Positions 34,282 through 46,469 of a stretch of DNA of 64,000 bases are shown here, in pieces. This stretch comes from Calliopum simillimum (Eukaryota > Arthropoda > Insecta > Diptera > Lauxaniidae): assembly GCA_951812925.1 (NCBI GenBank), contig OX638372.1, positions 42,716,245 to 42,780,244 of the forward strand, given 5' to 3'. The notes under the pieces were generated by a model. That model was not told the DNA's origin and made no database searches. It saw only the letters and a list, made by a program, of their open reading frames with translations. The translations under genes and the position numbers were made by a program. Positions within the stretch are counted from its first letter, which is position 1, and every line of letters starts with the position of its first letter.

Positions 34282-36925
34282 TTCTTAGCTACATGTATCC
34301 CATAATGAAAAATGTATAATGTATAAGGTGAATTTAAGATTGTTAGAATGTGAAAGTACATCGCATTATACGAAGAGTTAACGGCTGCTGTAAATGTGCT
34401 GGGCAATAGATTCCACTAGAGCTCATAAACTTTAAGTTTGCCTAGCGTTTGTTTAACTAGCAAAACACATCATTTTCAATAATTTTGTCATTCATTTTCT
34501 AAGGTGTGTTATTTTGCCAACACATAAGAAGTCCAATATCGGTTCCTGAGAGACAACTCATGATCTTTGTCAAGTGTACAGTCGGCCGCACATTGTTTTT
34601 CCTTAAAGGTGAACTGTAGTGGTTTTCTTTTCCTAAAAATTGGGAAAATTAGAAAATTTAGAGCTATCAATACACAGTTACATATGGGTGATTCTCAGAT
34701 AACTGTACTTTTTGTGTCCTCTGGCGATTTCACCTATACATACAGTAGGCTTTTTTTTCACAAAAAATTCCGCTATAAGTTAGAAACTATGTTTTTCTAA
34801 TAGAGCGTATCAATTTTACCACCAAATATTTATTGGTCTACTTTGAAAGTTTGCAAATATACCCCAAATGTCACAAACGTGGCATGTCCTACCCCTACTT
34901 TTTATACACAAAACGATGAAAAGCGACCAAAAAACGGAAATAGAACAGAAAACAAGTTACTACACATATAAAGTAAATACTTAAGGCTACAATATTCTGA
35001 GCTCATCTGCAGTTTTAAATAATTTTTAGAGGGCACAATTTCGAATTGAAAACTGTCCCCTAGTTTTGGAAAAAAAAAATTTCTTGAAAGCATTATGCTA
35101 CTACTGCATGGTACTACTGTTTCAGTCAATAGATTGCAATACATATGCATTAGTTCTGATCACTATCCATCACCCAAAGGTCATCATGTCAAAACGAGTC
35201 CAAAAAGAAATCTGTTTGCGTTTTTTAGGGCAGTTTATAAACAAAAGCAGTTTTTTTAAAAAATTATGGTCACAAACGTACATTTTTTGTAGGATTTGCA
35301 TACATGACCCCAAATTCTTTCGGAAAAATCTTGAACTCAAAAGCGTGCTTTACAATGAGCGATAAACTACAAAAATGTCACAAATGTGGCCAATCAAAAA
35401 TGTCACAAACGTGGCACTTTTTATCAGTCTGCAAAAAACATATTTCGATATAAAGTTTGAGTATACAGATGTTAAGTTGAAGGCTATTAATTATGTTTTT
35501 AATACAAAAATTTTTCTACACCATCAGAATCCTGAGTTATCCTTGCTCAAAAGTGAAAAAATCACTGTTTTGACATCTACTTAAAGCTATAGAACAAAAA
35601 CAACAACAAGTAAAATTTATTTTTGTCAATGGATTCAGACAGCCAAATTTATTGTCAACAAGATATAATTTACCGTTTTTCAATTGCATTCCCAGCTTTC
35701 GAGTTATAAGCGTTTAAAATAAGGACATCTTTCGATAACATACAAAAGATTTTTCGAGACCCAAAAGTTACAAAAAAACAAGTTTTATTACTTTTATCAA
35801 TAACATATTTAATTACAAAATTTTCGTAACCTTGCAGATTATAATCGCATGAAAAATGACAGTTCTATGCTAGATTTAGTGAATGACCCTACTAAACTAC
35901 TGCTTTGCAAATTAACAGAATCAAAATATCATCTGTTCATTCACTAAATCTACAATAGAGCCTTATTTTTTCATCCGATTTTAGTCTGCAAGGGCTTAAA
36001 ATTTTTGTGATAAATTATATTTTTGATAAAAATAATAAAACTTACCATTTTTCTTAATTTTTCGGTCCAGAAAATCCTTTGTGTGTTATTGAGAGGTATC
36101 CTTTTTTTAAAGGCTTATAACTCGGAAACTATGAATCCAATTGAAAAACGGTAAATTATGTCTTGTTGATAATAAATTCGTCTGTCTGAATCCATTGACA
36201 AAAATTAATTTTTCTTGTTGCTGTTTTTATTAAGTAGATGTCAAAACTGTGATTTTTTCACTTTTGAGCAAGGATAACTAAGGATACTGATGTATCAGAT
36301 TCGTAATTAGGAGATCCTAATCCACCATAAACGGCCATAAAATCAGAGAACAGGAAACCATTGGTGATCTTTAGGGCGATAGGCTTTAAAAAAAATGGAC
36401 CACTGGAGACATGGCACTGTTGCAAATTCATACTTGTAGTTGATCTACTTTAAAGGTGAGTTTTTAGAGTGTGTTTACACAAGATAGCATGAAGAAACTT
36501 GCAAAAGTCCAAAAAAATTATCTGCTAATTTTGCAACTCGAAAAAGCACAGTTATCTAAGATCACCCATATACCTTTCGTTTTAAGTTGTCTTCAGTTTT
36601 TTTATCTTTTTTTTTTTTTGTTTGTTCAAATAATAAAAACAAATTTTTTCATTTAAATTTGTCTACTGATAAAAAATCAAAAAAACATAGGTGATTTTTA
36701 TATTTTACTTTTACCTACAATGTAATATTGCCGAAGTTCTTCGGCAAATTGTCTTATAAAACCTAGTCAAAACACCTAAGATTTTTTAGGCAAATTACCT
36801 TAAGTCTACTAACCTAAGTCATGTATAAATTTACAAAAAACTTAGGTAGTATTGCAAAGTTTTTTGAATTTCATAGAAAAATGTTCACTTAAAAAAACTT
36901 AGGTAAATTTACAATAATTTTTTCG
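34282..36925. repeat. Repeat arm 2, carrying a nested insertion
   Basis: The inverted counterpart of arm 1 (34282-34684 and 36569-36925), split by the element 34685-36568. It occupies the place of the copia reverse transcriptase. Confidence 0.75.
34685..36568. mobile_element. 1.88-kb TGGGTGATTC-type element, copy 2
   Basis: The inverted ends read TGGGTGATTCTCAGATAACT (left) and AGTTATCTAAGATCACCCA (right), flanked by TA on each side; arm 1 shows the uninterrupted target GTTACATATACC (in complement). TA duplication is the simplest reading, though ATAT cannot be excluded. The interior repeats the hairpin of 5895-7290 (35530-35790 against 36040-36290). No recognisable transposase. Confidence 0.75.
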
Positions 36926-36934
36926 TTCTGTGTA

Positions 36935-37305
36935 CTTATCTGAGAATCATCTCTAGATTTTTGCTTTGGCATTTCGATAGGCTCTTCATCATCAAGTGAA
37001 CTAACGTACTCACTTTGATTGTGTGCGTTCTCATCACATGAATCTTTAATCTGTATGTCAGCAATTTCAGGTTGGTTATTATTAATGAAATCTGCACCTT
37101 TGTCAATAAACTTTACGTCACGAGTGATGAATACTTTGGAGTTAACTTCATCCCAAACACGAAAGCTTTTTACGTTTTCATCATATCCAACAAACGTGCA
37201 TTTGACAGATTTTTGTTTTAGTTTCTTACGCTTCTCTTTTGGAATATGAACGTATGTCGTGCTTCCGAATGATTGAAAATAACTGAATGCAGATTTCTTG
37301 TTGCA
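36935..37305 (-). pseudogene. copia post-integrase linker
   Basis: The minus frame reads VHIPKEKRKKLKQKSVKC, then FVGYDENVKSFRVWDEV and VFITRDVKFID, the conserved region downstream of copia integrase. It continues from the integrase fragment through a TGA where Trp is expected, then an acidic Ser-rich linker. Confidence 0.7.
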
Positions 37306-37611
37306 TCAAAGCTCGTAAGGAGTTTTCTCTGCCACTGTACTCGTTTTTGTGCGGTTGATTACGAAAACCGCAGCTTCAGCCCAGAACTTTAAGTTCATTC
37401 CACGGGCATGGATCATAGTTCTTGCTGATTCCATTGTCGTTCTCATTTCCCTCTCAGCAGAACCATTTTGTTCCTGAGTGAATGGTACGGATTTTACTTC
37501 CTGTTCAAACAACGTTTTCATACTAGCATTTATAAATTCCGTAACGTAGTCTGACCGAAAAATGCAAACTTTGGGCATTCTGATCTGATTTGTATTTAAT
37601 GGAATAAACAA
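37306..37611 (-). pseudogene. copia integrase C-terminal core fragment
   Basis: Residues KVCIFRSDYVTEFINASM, then PFTQEQNGSAEREMRTTMES and MNLKFWAEAAVFVINRT, match copia integrase catalytic motifs: the second acidic residue (RSD for the usual RSDNGGEF) and QNG-x-AER with the catalytic Glu. Separated from the first half by the repeat 37652-39185. Confidence 0.8.
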
Positions 37612-37651
37612 AACGGAAATGGGAAAAATCGTCTTTAATTAATAAGAAAGT

Positions 37652-39185
37652 ACCTGGAGACCGATCCTTGCTCGGTCAACAATCTGATCTCATTATTTTA
37701 GTCGATGTTTTTATTCATAGCTATTTTATGTTATGAAACTAGTACCATTTCACCTCCAATGCTTTCAAAATGATAAATTAACCGATGAGAAAAATAATAA
37801 GAAAAAACTCGGAAAATATCGAATGGTATAGAAAAATATCAAGAACTCCAAATTTTTTAAGAGAAATAGAATGACCTAAAATAATACGCCACGCACCCAA
37901 AATATTTCGTCTCTTGTATGTGGGCTGAAATATCGTATCATCATGCCTCGGAAGTTCATTCCATTTTTTTTTGTGAATGAGTTATTAACTAAAATTTTTA
38001 TTTTGGAAAAAAGTGGGCGTGGCAATTATTGAACAAAGCCCACTTTTCGTTATGCTTTCGATACTCGTGATCCAGATCCGCATACCAAATTTCATCAAAA
38101 TATGTTGTACCATTTGCGTTAAATAGCATTTAATTTGTTTTACTTGTATGGGAGGTACCACGCCCACCTGCGATATTTTGCACACTTCAGCTCGTAGGTG
38201 CCTCATAAAAAGAAGATTTCCTACAGTTAAATTCAGAAAGATTGCTTTAGTAGTTTTCATTTTATAGCGTATTAAATTTTTGTGGGCGGTGCCACGCCCT
38301 CCAACAAGTTTTCCTAATATAACGGCATATCACATATTAATACTTGTCTTCAGGGGAAAAATATTTTAAATTTTCATTAAAATTGTTGAAGTCGTTTTCG
38401 ATTAATATTGAATTAAAATTTTCAATGGTTAAAAAAGGGCCGTGGCACTTCTTAGATACCGCCCACTTTTAGGTTATTACAAGGCATTGATAAGTAGTAC
38501 CTACATACCAAATTTCATTAAAATATCTTGTAACATTTGAGAGAAATAGCATTTAACGTATTTTGCTTGTATGGTAGGTTCCACGCGCAATGGCGACATT
38601 TCGCACACTTTCAAATCAGAGATGCCCTATTGTAATTAGGCTCCTCACAGTTAATTTCAGAATGTTTGCTTTATTGGTTTTCTTTTTATACCGTTTTATA
38701 TTTTTGTGGGCGGTGGCACGCCCTTCAACGAGTTTTCCCAATATAACGGCGTATTACATATGAATCCTTGTTTTCAGAGGTAATATCTCCTAAATTTTCA
38801 TAAAAATTGTTGGAGTCGTTCTCGAGTAATATTGAATCAAAATTTTCAAGAGCTGAAAAGTGGGCGTGGCACTCCTTCGATCCCACTCACTTTTTATCTG
38901 TTACAAGGCAATATTAAGCCATACCCGTTCACCAAATTTCATCTAAATACCTTGTATGGTTTGTGAGTTATGACTAAATCAAATTTAAAATTTAGTGCAG
39001 TGCCACGCCCTCTGGTGAGCATTTACAAAGTTCAAACCTAGCTCATTCTTCATTGTTTGCTAATATCTAACAAAATTCTAAGTTTCATTGAAATCGCTGT
39101 AGCCGTTTTCGAGAAAAAATATTGGCACAGAAATAAGTACAAACAAAAAAACATACAATTTTAGCTCTTATAAGAAGAGAAGATA
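37652..39185. mobile_element. GTACCTGGAGACC-type repeat inserted in copia integrase
   Basis: Same family as 26525-28010. It contains about 2.3 tandem units of roughly 430 bp, each with a GTGGGCGTGGCA and a GGGCGGTGCCACGCCC module. Right edge GCTCTTATAAGAAGAGAAG. No ORF. Confidence 0.6.
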
Positions 39186-39839
39186 CCTCAAGCCTCCGAT
39201 CGATTTTTCTTAAATCGGGCCGCACACATCAGCATGCATGATTTCACCACATTTCTTCGATTTTTCTTCTCGTGTTGGAAAACTACTTCGATGCTGCTTT
39301 CCGTACAGGCACGCTTCACATATAAATTCTTCATCCATAAAAGCTATGTTGTTTCTTTTCAGAAAACTTCGGACATAACTGAAATTTTGATGTGCAAGTT
39401 TTTCGTGCCACATCCGTAAAAAACATATTTCTTGTGATGCAACATTTGCTTCGCTCTTTGCAATACTGATAGCTTTTATGCACATTAGAGTAAGATTTCC
39501 GCATCGTTTACTAGTTACCACGGTTTTGCCGTTAGAAATTCGCTTAAGCTTGATAGAATTGCTAGTTCCTTCAATCATCAGTCCTTGATCCAAGGCGTGA
39601 TTCTGCGAAAATAAATTGTTCTCAATTTCAGGACCATACATTACCTCAGTAAGATAGCCCTTGTTCCATTTTGCTCCATCGAAGAATTGTATGTCAATAG
39701 TACTTATTCCGGCACCCATGATTACACCTTTGGCAATCTTAATGGACTTTGAAATTACGCTAAATTCTCTGAACCAATCACGTCTATTGGTCATGTCGTG
39801 GCTTGCTCCTGAGTCCAGAATCCAACTTTTTTTCGTCAT
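39186..39839 (-). pseudogene. copia protease and integrase N-terminal region
   Basis: Starts MTKKSWILDSGASHDMTN with the retropepsin active site DSGA, followed by the GAG-pre-integrase region with the H-x-H/C-x2-C zinc finger (KLAHQNF, CEACLYGKQH). It ends HADVCGPI, a TAA, then EKSIGGLRY in the same frame; the stop and the downstream insertion inactivate it. Confidence 0.85.
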
Positions 39840-39879
39840 TTCAATTTCAGGTTTCCGAAAGCTATCACCTGTTTAAGCT

Positions 39880-40639
39880 TGACCTTCGTTTTTACTAACA
39901 TTTTTCTTAACGAAAAGGCAGTTTCGTTTCCAGTGACCGTCACTTCCGCAAGTAAAACAATTTCCCTTTTTTTCCGTTATCGAATTGCTAAATTAATTTT
40001 GAATGTACCTGTTTTTGTTTTGTAGCTGCTTTTTTTGCAACTAAAGCTTCAACCTTTTCAACAATTACTCTTGCTGATAAACGTTCCTCTTAAATCATTA
40101 ACCGCTCTCTTGAATTATCCAACGAGCGATCACTCTTCGATGCGGACTCCCATGCGCTACTGAACGCACTATATTCTGAAGGAAGTGACATAATAATTTT
40201 TGTTTTTGACCATATTATCTGAAATATTTTCCTTTAAGCTTCTTAGCCCCTCAACAAGCTCTTCAAGACGAGATATGAATGTTACCATGTTCTCTGTTGG
40301 CTCTTTTTAATTGAAGAACTTCTGATGCAGCAAAAGTAAACTAGTCTCGTTCTTCTTTTCAAACACTGCATGTAATTTATCCAACATGCCTTTAGCTGAC
40401 TCACAATTTACCACATGCGTTATCTGCGTTTTACCAACAGAGATTTCAATCAGTTTTTGAGCTTTTGCATCCCGCTTGTGGCATTCCTTAATTTTCTTTT
40501 CATCTGAATCCGGTCGAACTCCGTCTCCCGTAACGACGTCATATACATCGGCAGCAATCAGCGAAATCTTCAGCTGAAATTTTCAATCAGCCCATTGACT
40601 CACATCATTTAAGTTCTCGATCTTGATATCGTGGTCCAT
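39880..40639 (-). pseudogene. copia gag-like region with zinc knuckle
   Basis: MDHDIKIENLNDVSQWAD starts at 40639. LKENISDNM, KLHAVFEKKNETSLLLLHQK and similar copia-gag motifs follow in frame with several stops and shifts. A CCHC knuckle (CFTCGSDGHWKRNC) lies near 39920-39965. The protein is nucleocapsid-like, not enzymatic. Confidence 0.75.
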
Positions 40640-40769
40640 GTCCTTCGTCTTTTTACTTCAGCCCTATTTTCTCAAATAAAGTTTCAAACTTATTTTGCCA
40701 AGAATTACTCGCTGAACTTCAGCATACAAACCAATTAAGAAGAATATTTAATTGTTCCAAGCTGCAAAT

Positions 40770-40784
40770 CCTGGGTCCATAACC
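40770..40784 (-). other. Primer-binding site of copia
   Basis: GGTTATGGACCCAGG on the minus strand just inside the 5' LTR. It resembles the internal initiator tRNA-Met segment that copia of Drosophila uses as primer. Confidence 0.55.
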
Positions 40785-40786
40785 TT

Positions 40787-40993
40787 TTGAAAAAATCCGG
40801 GGTCTTCCGCTTTTTGTTGCTAATGAAGAAATCGAATAACAAGACGATGTGTTGGATCGAAAGTTTTTAATAGATAAAAAAATTGAAAAATTTTCTGTGT
40901 CGATACAATATTGATTTGCTTTTCAGAAACTAATATTGTATAAAATGCAAAGTAGAATACAGTATAGTACTATTACACAAATTGATTCAATAA
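40787..40993 (-). repeat. copia 5' LTR, next to copy D
   Basis: Paired with 33012-33212. It begins only 37 bp downstream of the D stop codon, so it replaces almost all of the native 3' UTR of D. Confidence 0.75.
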
Positions 40994-41030
40994 AAGAATA
41001 TCAGTTGCGATTCATATAAGAATTACATGA

Positions 41031-41264
41031 TCACAAAGCTTTATGTGGATCATTATTACAAACACAATAACGTCCAGTGCAATAGCCATTTAAATATCCA
41101 AGTCCCTTACATTGTACGGTACATGGCCAATCGTTCTGGTTTGGGCAGGGAAAGGGTGCACTATAAACACGTAATGGATCCTTCCTTTGCTGAACCGTGG
41201 ATGCAACGTAAATGCTAAAGCAGCATAGCAAAATGCCAATGGAGAGTAGAACTACAGCCTTCAT
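41031..41264 (-). CDS. Secreted defensin-like peptide, copy D
   Basis: A 77-residue single-exon ORF. The signal peptide MKAVVLLSIGILLCC ends near residue 22, then the propeptide STVQQRKDPLRVYSAPF, and six cysteines in C-x7-C-x3-C-x9-C-x4-C-x-C (CPNQNDWPC, CTGRYCVC). It is closest to E, differing in 8 of 77 residues, with all cysteines and the LGYLNGYC core unchanged. The tail is NNDPHKAL, without the basic A tail. The TATA box is intact. The 3' UTR is cut by a copia LTR 37 bp after the stop, so polyadenylation probably depends on the LTR. Predicted function is antimicrobial, by family only. Confidence 0.8.
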   Translation of the reverse strand: MKAVVLLSIGILLCCFSIYVASTVQQRKDPLRVYSAPFPCPNQNDWPCTVQCKGLGYLNGYCTGRYCVCNNDPHKAL

Positions 41265-41364
41265 GTTATTTGATGAGAGATATCGATTTCTTCAAAACAA
41301 ATTCTTCACTTTATTTAGGTATAGGTATAACTTTGGTATGAATCCTCAATAGAATTTTCTTCTT

Positions 41365-41372
41365 TATTTATA
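41365..41372 (-). promoter_or_regulatory. TATA box of copy D
   Basis: TATAAATA on the minus strand, about 100 bp upstream of the D start codon. Confidence 0.65.
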
Positions 41373-42070
41373 GTCCAGTTCGAATTAGCTAAGGTCAAAG
41401 CATGAAATTTCCAGTACAGAAATTCACTGGTTTACAAACAATTAATTAAGTTCAGACAAATTTGGTAAAAAAAAGGCTTTAATATCTAAATTTGTTGAGC
41501 AAACACCGATTTTGACCCAACTTTGCTCACTTTGTTAGTAATTGAACTAGGAATAAAACCAACACTTTAGTTTTATGCAGTTTTTGAAAAAAAGTCGAAA
41601 AACGGTTTTGAAGCAAAAAATTAGAAACAATTCAAAACAAAAAAGTCATTTTCGACGCACGCTTAATCGGAATCTGGAATCGGAATTACTATATCTTGTA
41701 TGGTTTTTGAAATATCTTACCTCAAATGTTCAAAAACACAATTTTTAAGGCTGCATAGAAGACGCTCTAAATTGTTTTGCTCTTTTCATAGACCCAGCAG
41801 CTATCGTTCTGAAACTTGATACATAAGTAGACTGATATTGGGTCTACCAAACACCTGCCAAAATGTCGAGGAGATTAAAAAGGGGGCGTAACACCCTTTT
41901 ATAAAACTCGTGGTAAATATGTCCTACATACTAAAAACCATGTTCAAAATATTTTTATTTCAATCTTAACGCATTATTCTTATTACTAAAAACCATTTCT
42001 TGCCTTTTTTGAACCATTGTGAAATTTTTTGTAGAATTTTTTTTTTTTAAATACTTTAACCATTACTATT
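41373..42070. repeat. 5' flank of copy D, duplicated in E
   Basis: Matches 55309-56000 throughout, with small indels. It includes a GAAATTTCC half-site at 41404-41412 in the position of the kappaB-like site of E. Confidence 0.7.
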
Positions 42071-42074
42071 AATG

Positions 42075-42850
42075 AGAGCGCCGAATGGAAGAGGAATGAT
42101 ATAATTGTAGAACTGGGTTTACAGTTATGGTTCAGTGATAGGTCTAAAATGGAACATGGCAGCACAGGAGCTGGAGTCGTGGGACCAAGATTCAAAACAA
42201 GCAGTTGCAATGAGAAAAACCGCATTCATTTTTCAGCCGGAGGTCCACGCTTTAGAGTAGTGAACCAGAGAATGCCTACGGAGAGGCACTGCCAGCACCG
42301 ATATATACATTTATTCGGACACTCAAGCAACTCTTAAATAATTACTGGTATTTTCAATACACTCAAAGTTGGTCTGTGAGTGTTTTAAACTTCTTCAAGT
42401 AAAATCAAGAAGGAATTATGTTATTCTAATCTGAATACCAGTGCTCAAAGAACGTCAAGGCAATGAAACGGTAGATTGCCAAGAGTGACGTACTCAATAC
42501 TAATATAGGCCCAGAGCCCTTCTGCGGAGTGAACAACAGCTTTAAAAATAACTTGATTCGAAAATGGGAAGAAAACAGCCGTATCGACCATTGGAAAGCG
42601 CTAGAGGGCATGCGGCAAACGCAAAGATTAATCAATCCAAAACGTGATAAAGAAGAACTTGCTTTAGCAAAACAGATATAAAAACATACAATAAAAAAAT
42701 AACAGGTCAATGTAAACTGTCACCTTCGACGACAATTTCTGTAGACTCTTGATACTGCGGAGCATGTGTTACGAGTATGTACTTGTCCAGCTGCGGTATG
42801 ACGCAGAATGAAGTACCTAGGTGCTGAAATTTCAGATCCTAATGACCTAG
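42075..42850 (+). pseudogene. Non-LTR retrotransposon RNase H relic (block D)
   Basis: Plus-strand frames read LQLWFSDRSKMEHGSTGAGV (RNase H start; the catalytic Asp is kept, Gly is replaced by Arg), then HRYIHLFGHSSNS, RKWEENSRIDHWKALEGMRQ, TQRLINPKRDKEELAL and a CPAAV/YLG end. Multiple stops. Its counterpart in E is slightly more diverged. Confidence 0.65.
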
Positions 42851-43765
42851 GTTAGGTTATGCAAAATCTTTATCAAAAATCATCATCAGAACCTTGTTAT
42901 TTTTTTTCGTGTTGTTCAGTGTTATCAACGACTTTTTCATATATTTTCTTACAAATAATTTTAATTGATACATACAAAATTGATTACGGCTGCACCAAAA
43001 TGAATTTTAGTTTTATCAAATTATATTTAATGAATATTTTCGTTTATATAAGTTAATAAATTATAATTGGAAGGAAATATTTCATCATTAGGGCTCTCAA
43101 AAATATGCGTATAAAAACTAATTTTAAGCGCTTAAATAAGCTCTGCAAATTGGCAAAATAGCACCTAAATATGATCTTAAAAAGGGATCAAATATTCATA
43201 ATTCCTCCCGTCATAATACAAACGTTGAGACATATAAACGTAATCACATAAAAAAAATTAAGATTTTTAAGTTCTTAGGCTAAAATTTTATTTATTTTCT
43301 GACAGTTAATAGTTTGAATTAAGTATTTAAAAAGGATATTATTTTACCCCAATTTTATTTTGCCCCAAACGCATGTTGGTGTAATTCAAGAAAGATGGAA
43401 AAAGAAAGTTTGATCATTAGTTCAACAAAATTGTTCCTAAAAAGTACCATTGAAATTTAAAATTATGGAGCAAACTTTAAATATGAATAGCAGGTCTGGG
43501 GGTAGAGCTATTTCGGTGAAATTTTTTCAACAAGTTAGTATAAATTAGGGCTTTCCCTTGCATGTGAAAATTGTTTGCGGTGCCACGCCCCTCGAAAAAA
43601 ATGCAATATGTAAATATACCTCAGAAACAATAGGGGATAGATGCATTCTAGCAACAGCATTAGAAAGATCAAGTTTAAAAACCTATGGAACTAGTCTAAA
43701 GTAAAAGTGTCGATGAGGCAAAAAAGAACTCAGGCGAAGAATAAGCAATAAAATGATAATTTAGT
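42851..43765. repeat. Flank shared by D and E
   Basis: Matches 56920-57840. It contains one GGTGCCACGCCCC unit at about 43579. No gene. Confidence 0.6.
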
Positions 43766-43963
43766 TTAAATTTTGCAAAGTGCATTTTTATTCAGTAACC
43801 GACTTATTGTTAAAAGAAATGAGGAGTACATGGAAAATGATCTTTCTACGTCAACTAAAGTTATATGGGAAACAATTTGTTTGGATATCTCAAACGGTTT
43901 TTGAATTACGGTTGGAGTAGTTTTCTGCGCCTTGGGCCAATACGTATACTCAGTTTGGAACAA
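43766..43963 (-). pseudogene. hAT transposase C-terminal relic (block D)
   Basis: The minus frame reads ITLVDVERSFSMYSSFLLTI, then RLLNKNALCKI: the hAT dimerisation domain core VERSFS. The equivalent in E (about 57900-57985) is interrupted by an inserted mariner-type fragment. Confidence 0.6.
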
Positions 43964-44019
43964 AACTGGTTTTTGTAAAGTTTTTGCAAGTTAACTTGAA
44001 AAAATTTTAAAGTTTCATT

Positions 44020-44590
44020 GATATTTCGTTTTAAATATTGTTCTATGATCATTGAAACCCACTCACGTGCTAACCACTCAGTTCAGTTAGCGCACATTCA
44101 TATCTCAATGGCCAGTGATCACGTGATCAAGTGACCACATTGGGTCGTTAGTACAAAAAGTCCTTATTTTCATGGATAAAATCCTGGCATTAGGAAAAAG
44201 AAACTGCACTAAGCTGATACTTCGTTTTAAACGCTATTTTAAGTTATATGATTCTCATTTTGTTTCATTGCAATCGCTTTATTTTCCAGTGGTCCATTAC
44301 CAGGTGATCAAATAGCCATATTGGGTTCTTAGTATGAAAAGTCCTTATTTTCAAGGATACAATCCTGGCATTAGGAAAAAGAAACTCATACTATGTGTCA
44401 AACATTGTTTTATATTCCATAGTTCCCATTTAGTTTCATTGGAATCCACTCATTTCTCAGTGGTCCATGGCCAGGTGAACAAGTGGTCATATTAGGTCCT
44501 TAGTATGAAAAGTCATTATTTTTAAGACTAAAATCCTGACTTTAGAAAAAAAACTACACTAAACTGATGGATTGTTTCAAAAACTATTTT
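44020..44590. repeat. Tandem repeat of 172-180 bp, three units
   Basis: Units share CCTTATTTTCAAGGATA, CCTGGCATTAGGAAAAAGAA and a CAGTGGTCCATGGCCAGGTG region, starting near 44161, 44341 and 44513. Block E has only two units (about 59021 and 59193). Confidence 0.7.
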
Positions 44591-45950
44591 ATGGAAGAAA
44601 ACTATCCCAGCAATTTCAACATCGGATATCCCGATTTGAATTATTTTTCACATGCTGAAACTACCATCCTGGTAATATGAAAGGAGTGCTGATGTTATCA
44701 TTTTAAATACTAAAATATTTAAAAATTTTTTTTTTTTTCAAAAAAGGTCTCCTTGGAGACTTTTTGTTAATGTGAGAGGGCGGAGTGGGCATGTTGAACC
44801 AAAGGTCATCGTGATACATAAATGAAAACCAAAATTCCAAAGATCAGAGATATATCAACAAATAATTTTAAGCGTTTCTAAGTAGTTTCATAGAAATCAC
44901 TATTTTAGTTTAGGGATAGAAACTACCACTCTGGGCCAATATGGGTTAATTAGCAATGGGGTAGGGTAATAACCGTCATCGAACCTCACTGGTTACTTTT
45001 TCTTTTTTGTTATACAGTGAATTTAATAAGAACAAATCTACTTTGTTATAATCTTAAACTGAATTGAAAATACATACTTTCTCCAAAGTATCCAGACTTT
45101 ACGATTTTTGCTGAGCCCGACCAAATAGACTGACAAATTTGACATAGGGCCAAACATGGCACGACAGGGCCTGTTGGAACTCAACATAAAAAGCTAAAGA
45201 AAATTAGGAAGCTTTTTTTTCGACATTTGGATCCGATCAACATCCATTATGACCTTGCATACAACAGACTTGCAACTTTTTGGTTGGGATATCTCCTAAA
45301 CTATGTACGTTCATACTTGGAAATTTTTTAATCCATATTTGGCTAGACTAAAAAATAAAAGCGGTATATTGTTATATACTAATATATTTAAATCGATGCA
45401 ATTCAAAAAACTAAATCTGCTGTTCCTTTACTACCAAACATAAGGGGCCTACGTTCAAAAACGCATGTTATATTTTTAGCAACTGTGATGATGTAAATCA
45501 CGTACGCTTATTTGCGCACACACCGCGACGTAAGCGTGCAATTTTCATCCAACAACCAACCAAACAATCAACCAAGCAAAAATGTAACGACTGTCCAACA
45601 GTCAAGCGATATCAGACAAAAACGTGCAACTTACGTCCAACCGACAGCCGACATAGGACAAACACATGGAAAACTCGTTGGTATTCACAGATTCAATCCT
45701 CATTTTCATGATTAGGCATAAGTATTTCACCCTGGGCCAGCTAAATCTGAAGGCATCAACAAAAGTTCCTGTAACTAAGCAAGGATGCGAATAAAATACG
45801 GATAATCAAACTATCGGCCAACAAAGTTTACAACCAACTGAATATTGCTCCAGCAGAGAATTACAAACGCACCCCAACGAATGTTACTTTGGGAACTCAC
45901 GCAAAGGGGTGGGCGGCCGCCATTTAATAAGGGCAATGAAGTAATTTCCT
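44591..45950. repeat. Distal part of the D/E duplication
   Basis: Matches E (59370-59935 and 61165-62020) except for the pogo-like insertion in E. The frame 45512-45715 and its E counterpart at 61374-61781 look like a shared peptide, but most substitutions between them change residues, so I do not annotate a gene. Confidence 0.6.
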
Positions 45951-46440
45951 GTAGGAGATACTTCCTTTCTCATGGTGGTTGCCGCATAGGTAAGACGTGA
46001 TCTGCGTTTATTTCTAACACCCCGCAACTTAGGACTTTTAAACAACGAGGACACTTTGAGACATGACTAGGACTTACAATTCACAACCAGTGGATACATT
46101 TTGTGGACAACTGATGGAGAGGCATGGTCTGTGATGCACTCCACGACAGACAGACGGAGACCCACTCCACGATGACCAGATGGAGACCCAGGACAAGAGA
46201 CGGAGATTCATGGTCTTTGACGCACTCCATGACAGACGGACAAATAAATGACAAGATTAGAATCTAAGTAATGTGATAACTTTTTACGTATTGATTTTAG
46301 TCTATATTTATATTATATTAACTAGGTTAACATTTAATTTAATATGCTTTCTAATGGTTTTAGTGAATAAAGTGAATTATGTGTTTTCTTGGGGAATATA
46401 CATTTTGTAGTGAACCCTGGACGCCGACAGCTACCCCCCG
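45951..46440. other. Retroelement-like leader region
   Basis: Short repeats of a GACAGACGGAGACCCACTCC type (46140-46240) and a GTGAACCCTGGACGCCGACAG segment (46414-46434) look like a retroelement 5' end. Not present in E as far as the window shows. Family uncertain. Confidence 0.35.
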
Positions 46441-46469
46441 GCTAAGGAAGGAAAGATTCGTTACACAAC

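Larger units (their letters stand above)
33012..40993 (-). mobile_element. Ty1/copia-type LTR retrotransposon with nested insertions
   Basis: A minus-strand element with 5' LTR 40787-40993, a primer site, gag, protease, integrase in two pieces, the end of RNase H and 3' LTR 33012-33212. The reverse transcriptase is missing and replaced by repeats. The two LTRs differ at only about three positions in 200 bp, which implies a recent insertion, yet the interior is broken by several nested repeats, so the interior must have been hit after insertion or have been copied in a defective state. Confidence 0.8.

Noticed and set aside
42426..42710. 94-codon minus-strand ORF MTCYFFIVCF, also present in E and C
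   Set aside because: Reverse strand of the RNase H relic; the domain is on the other strand.
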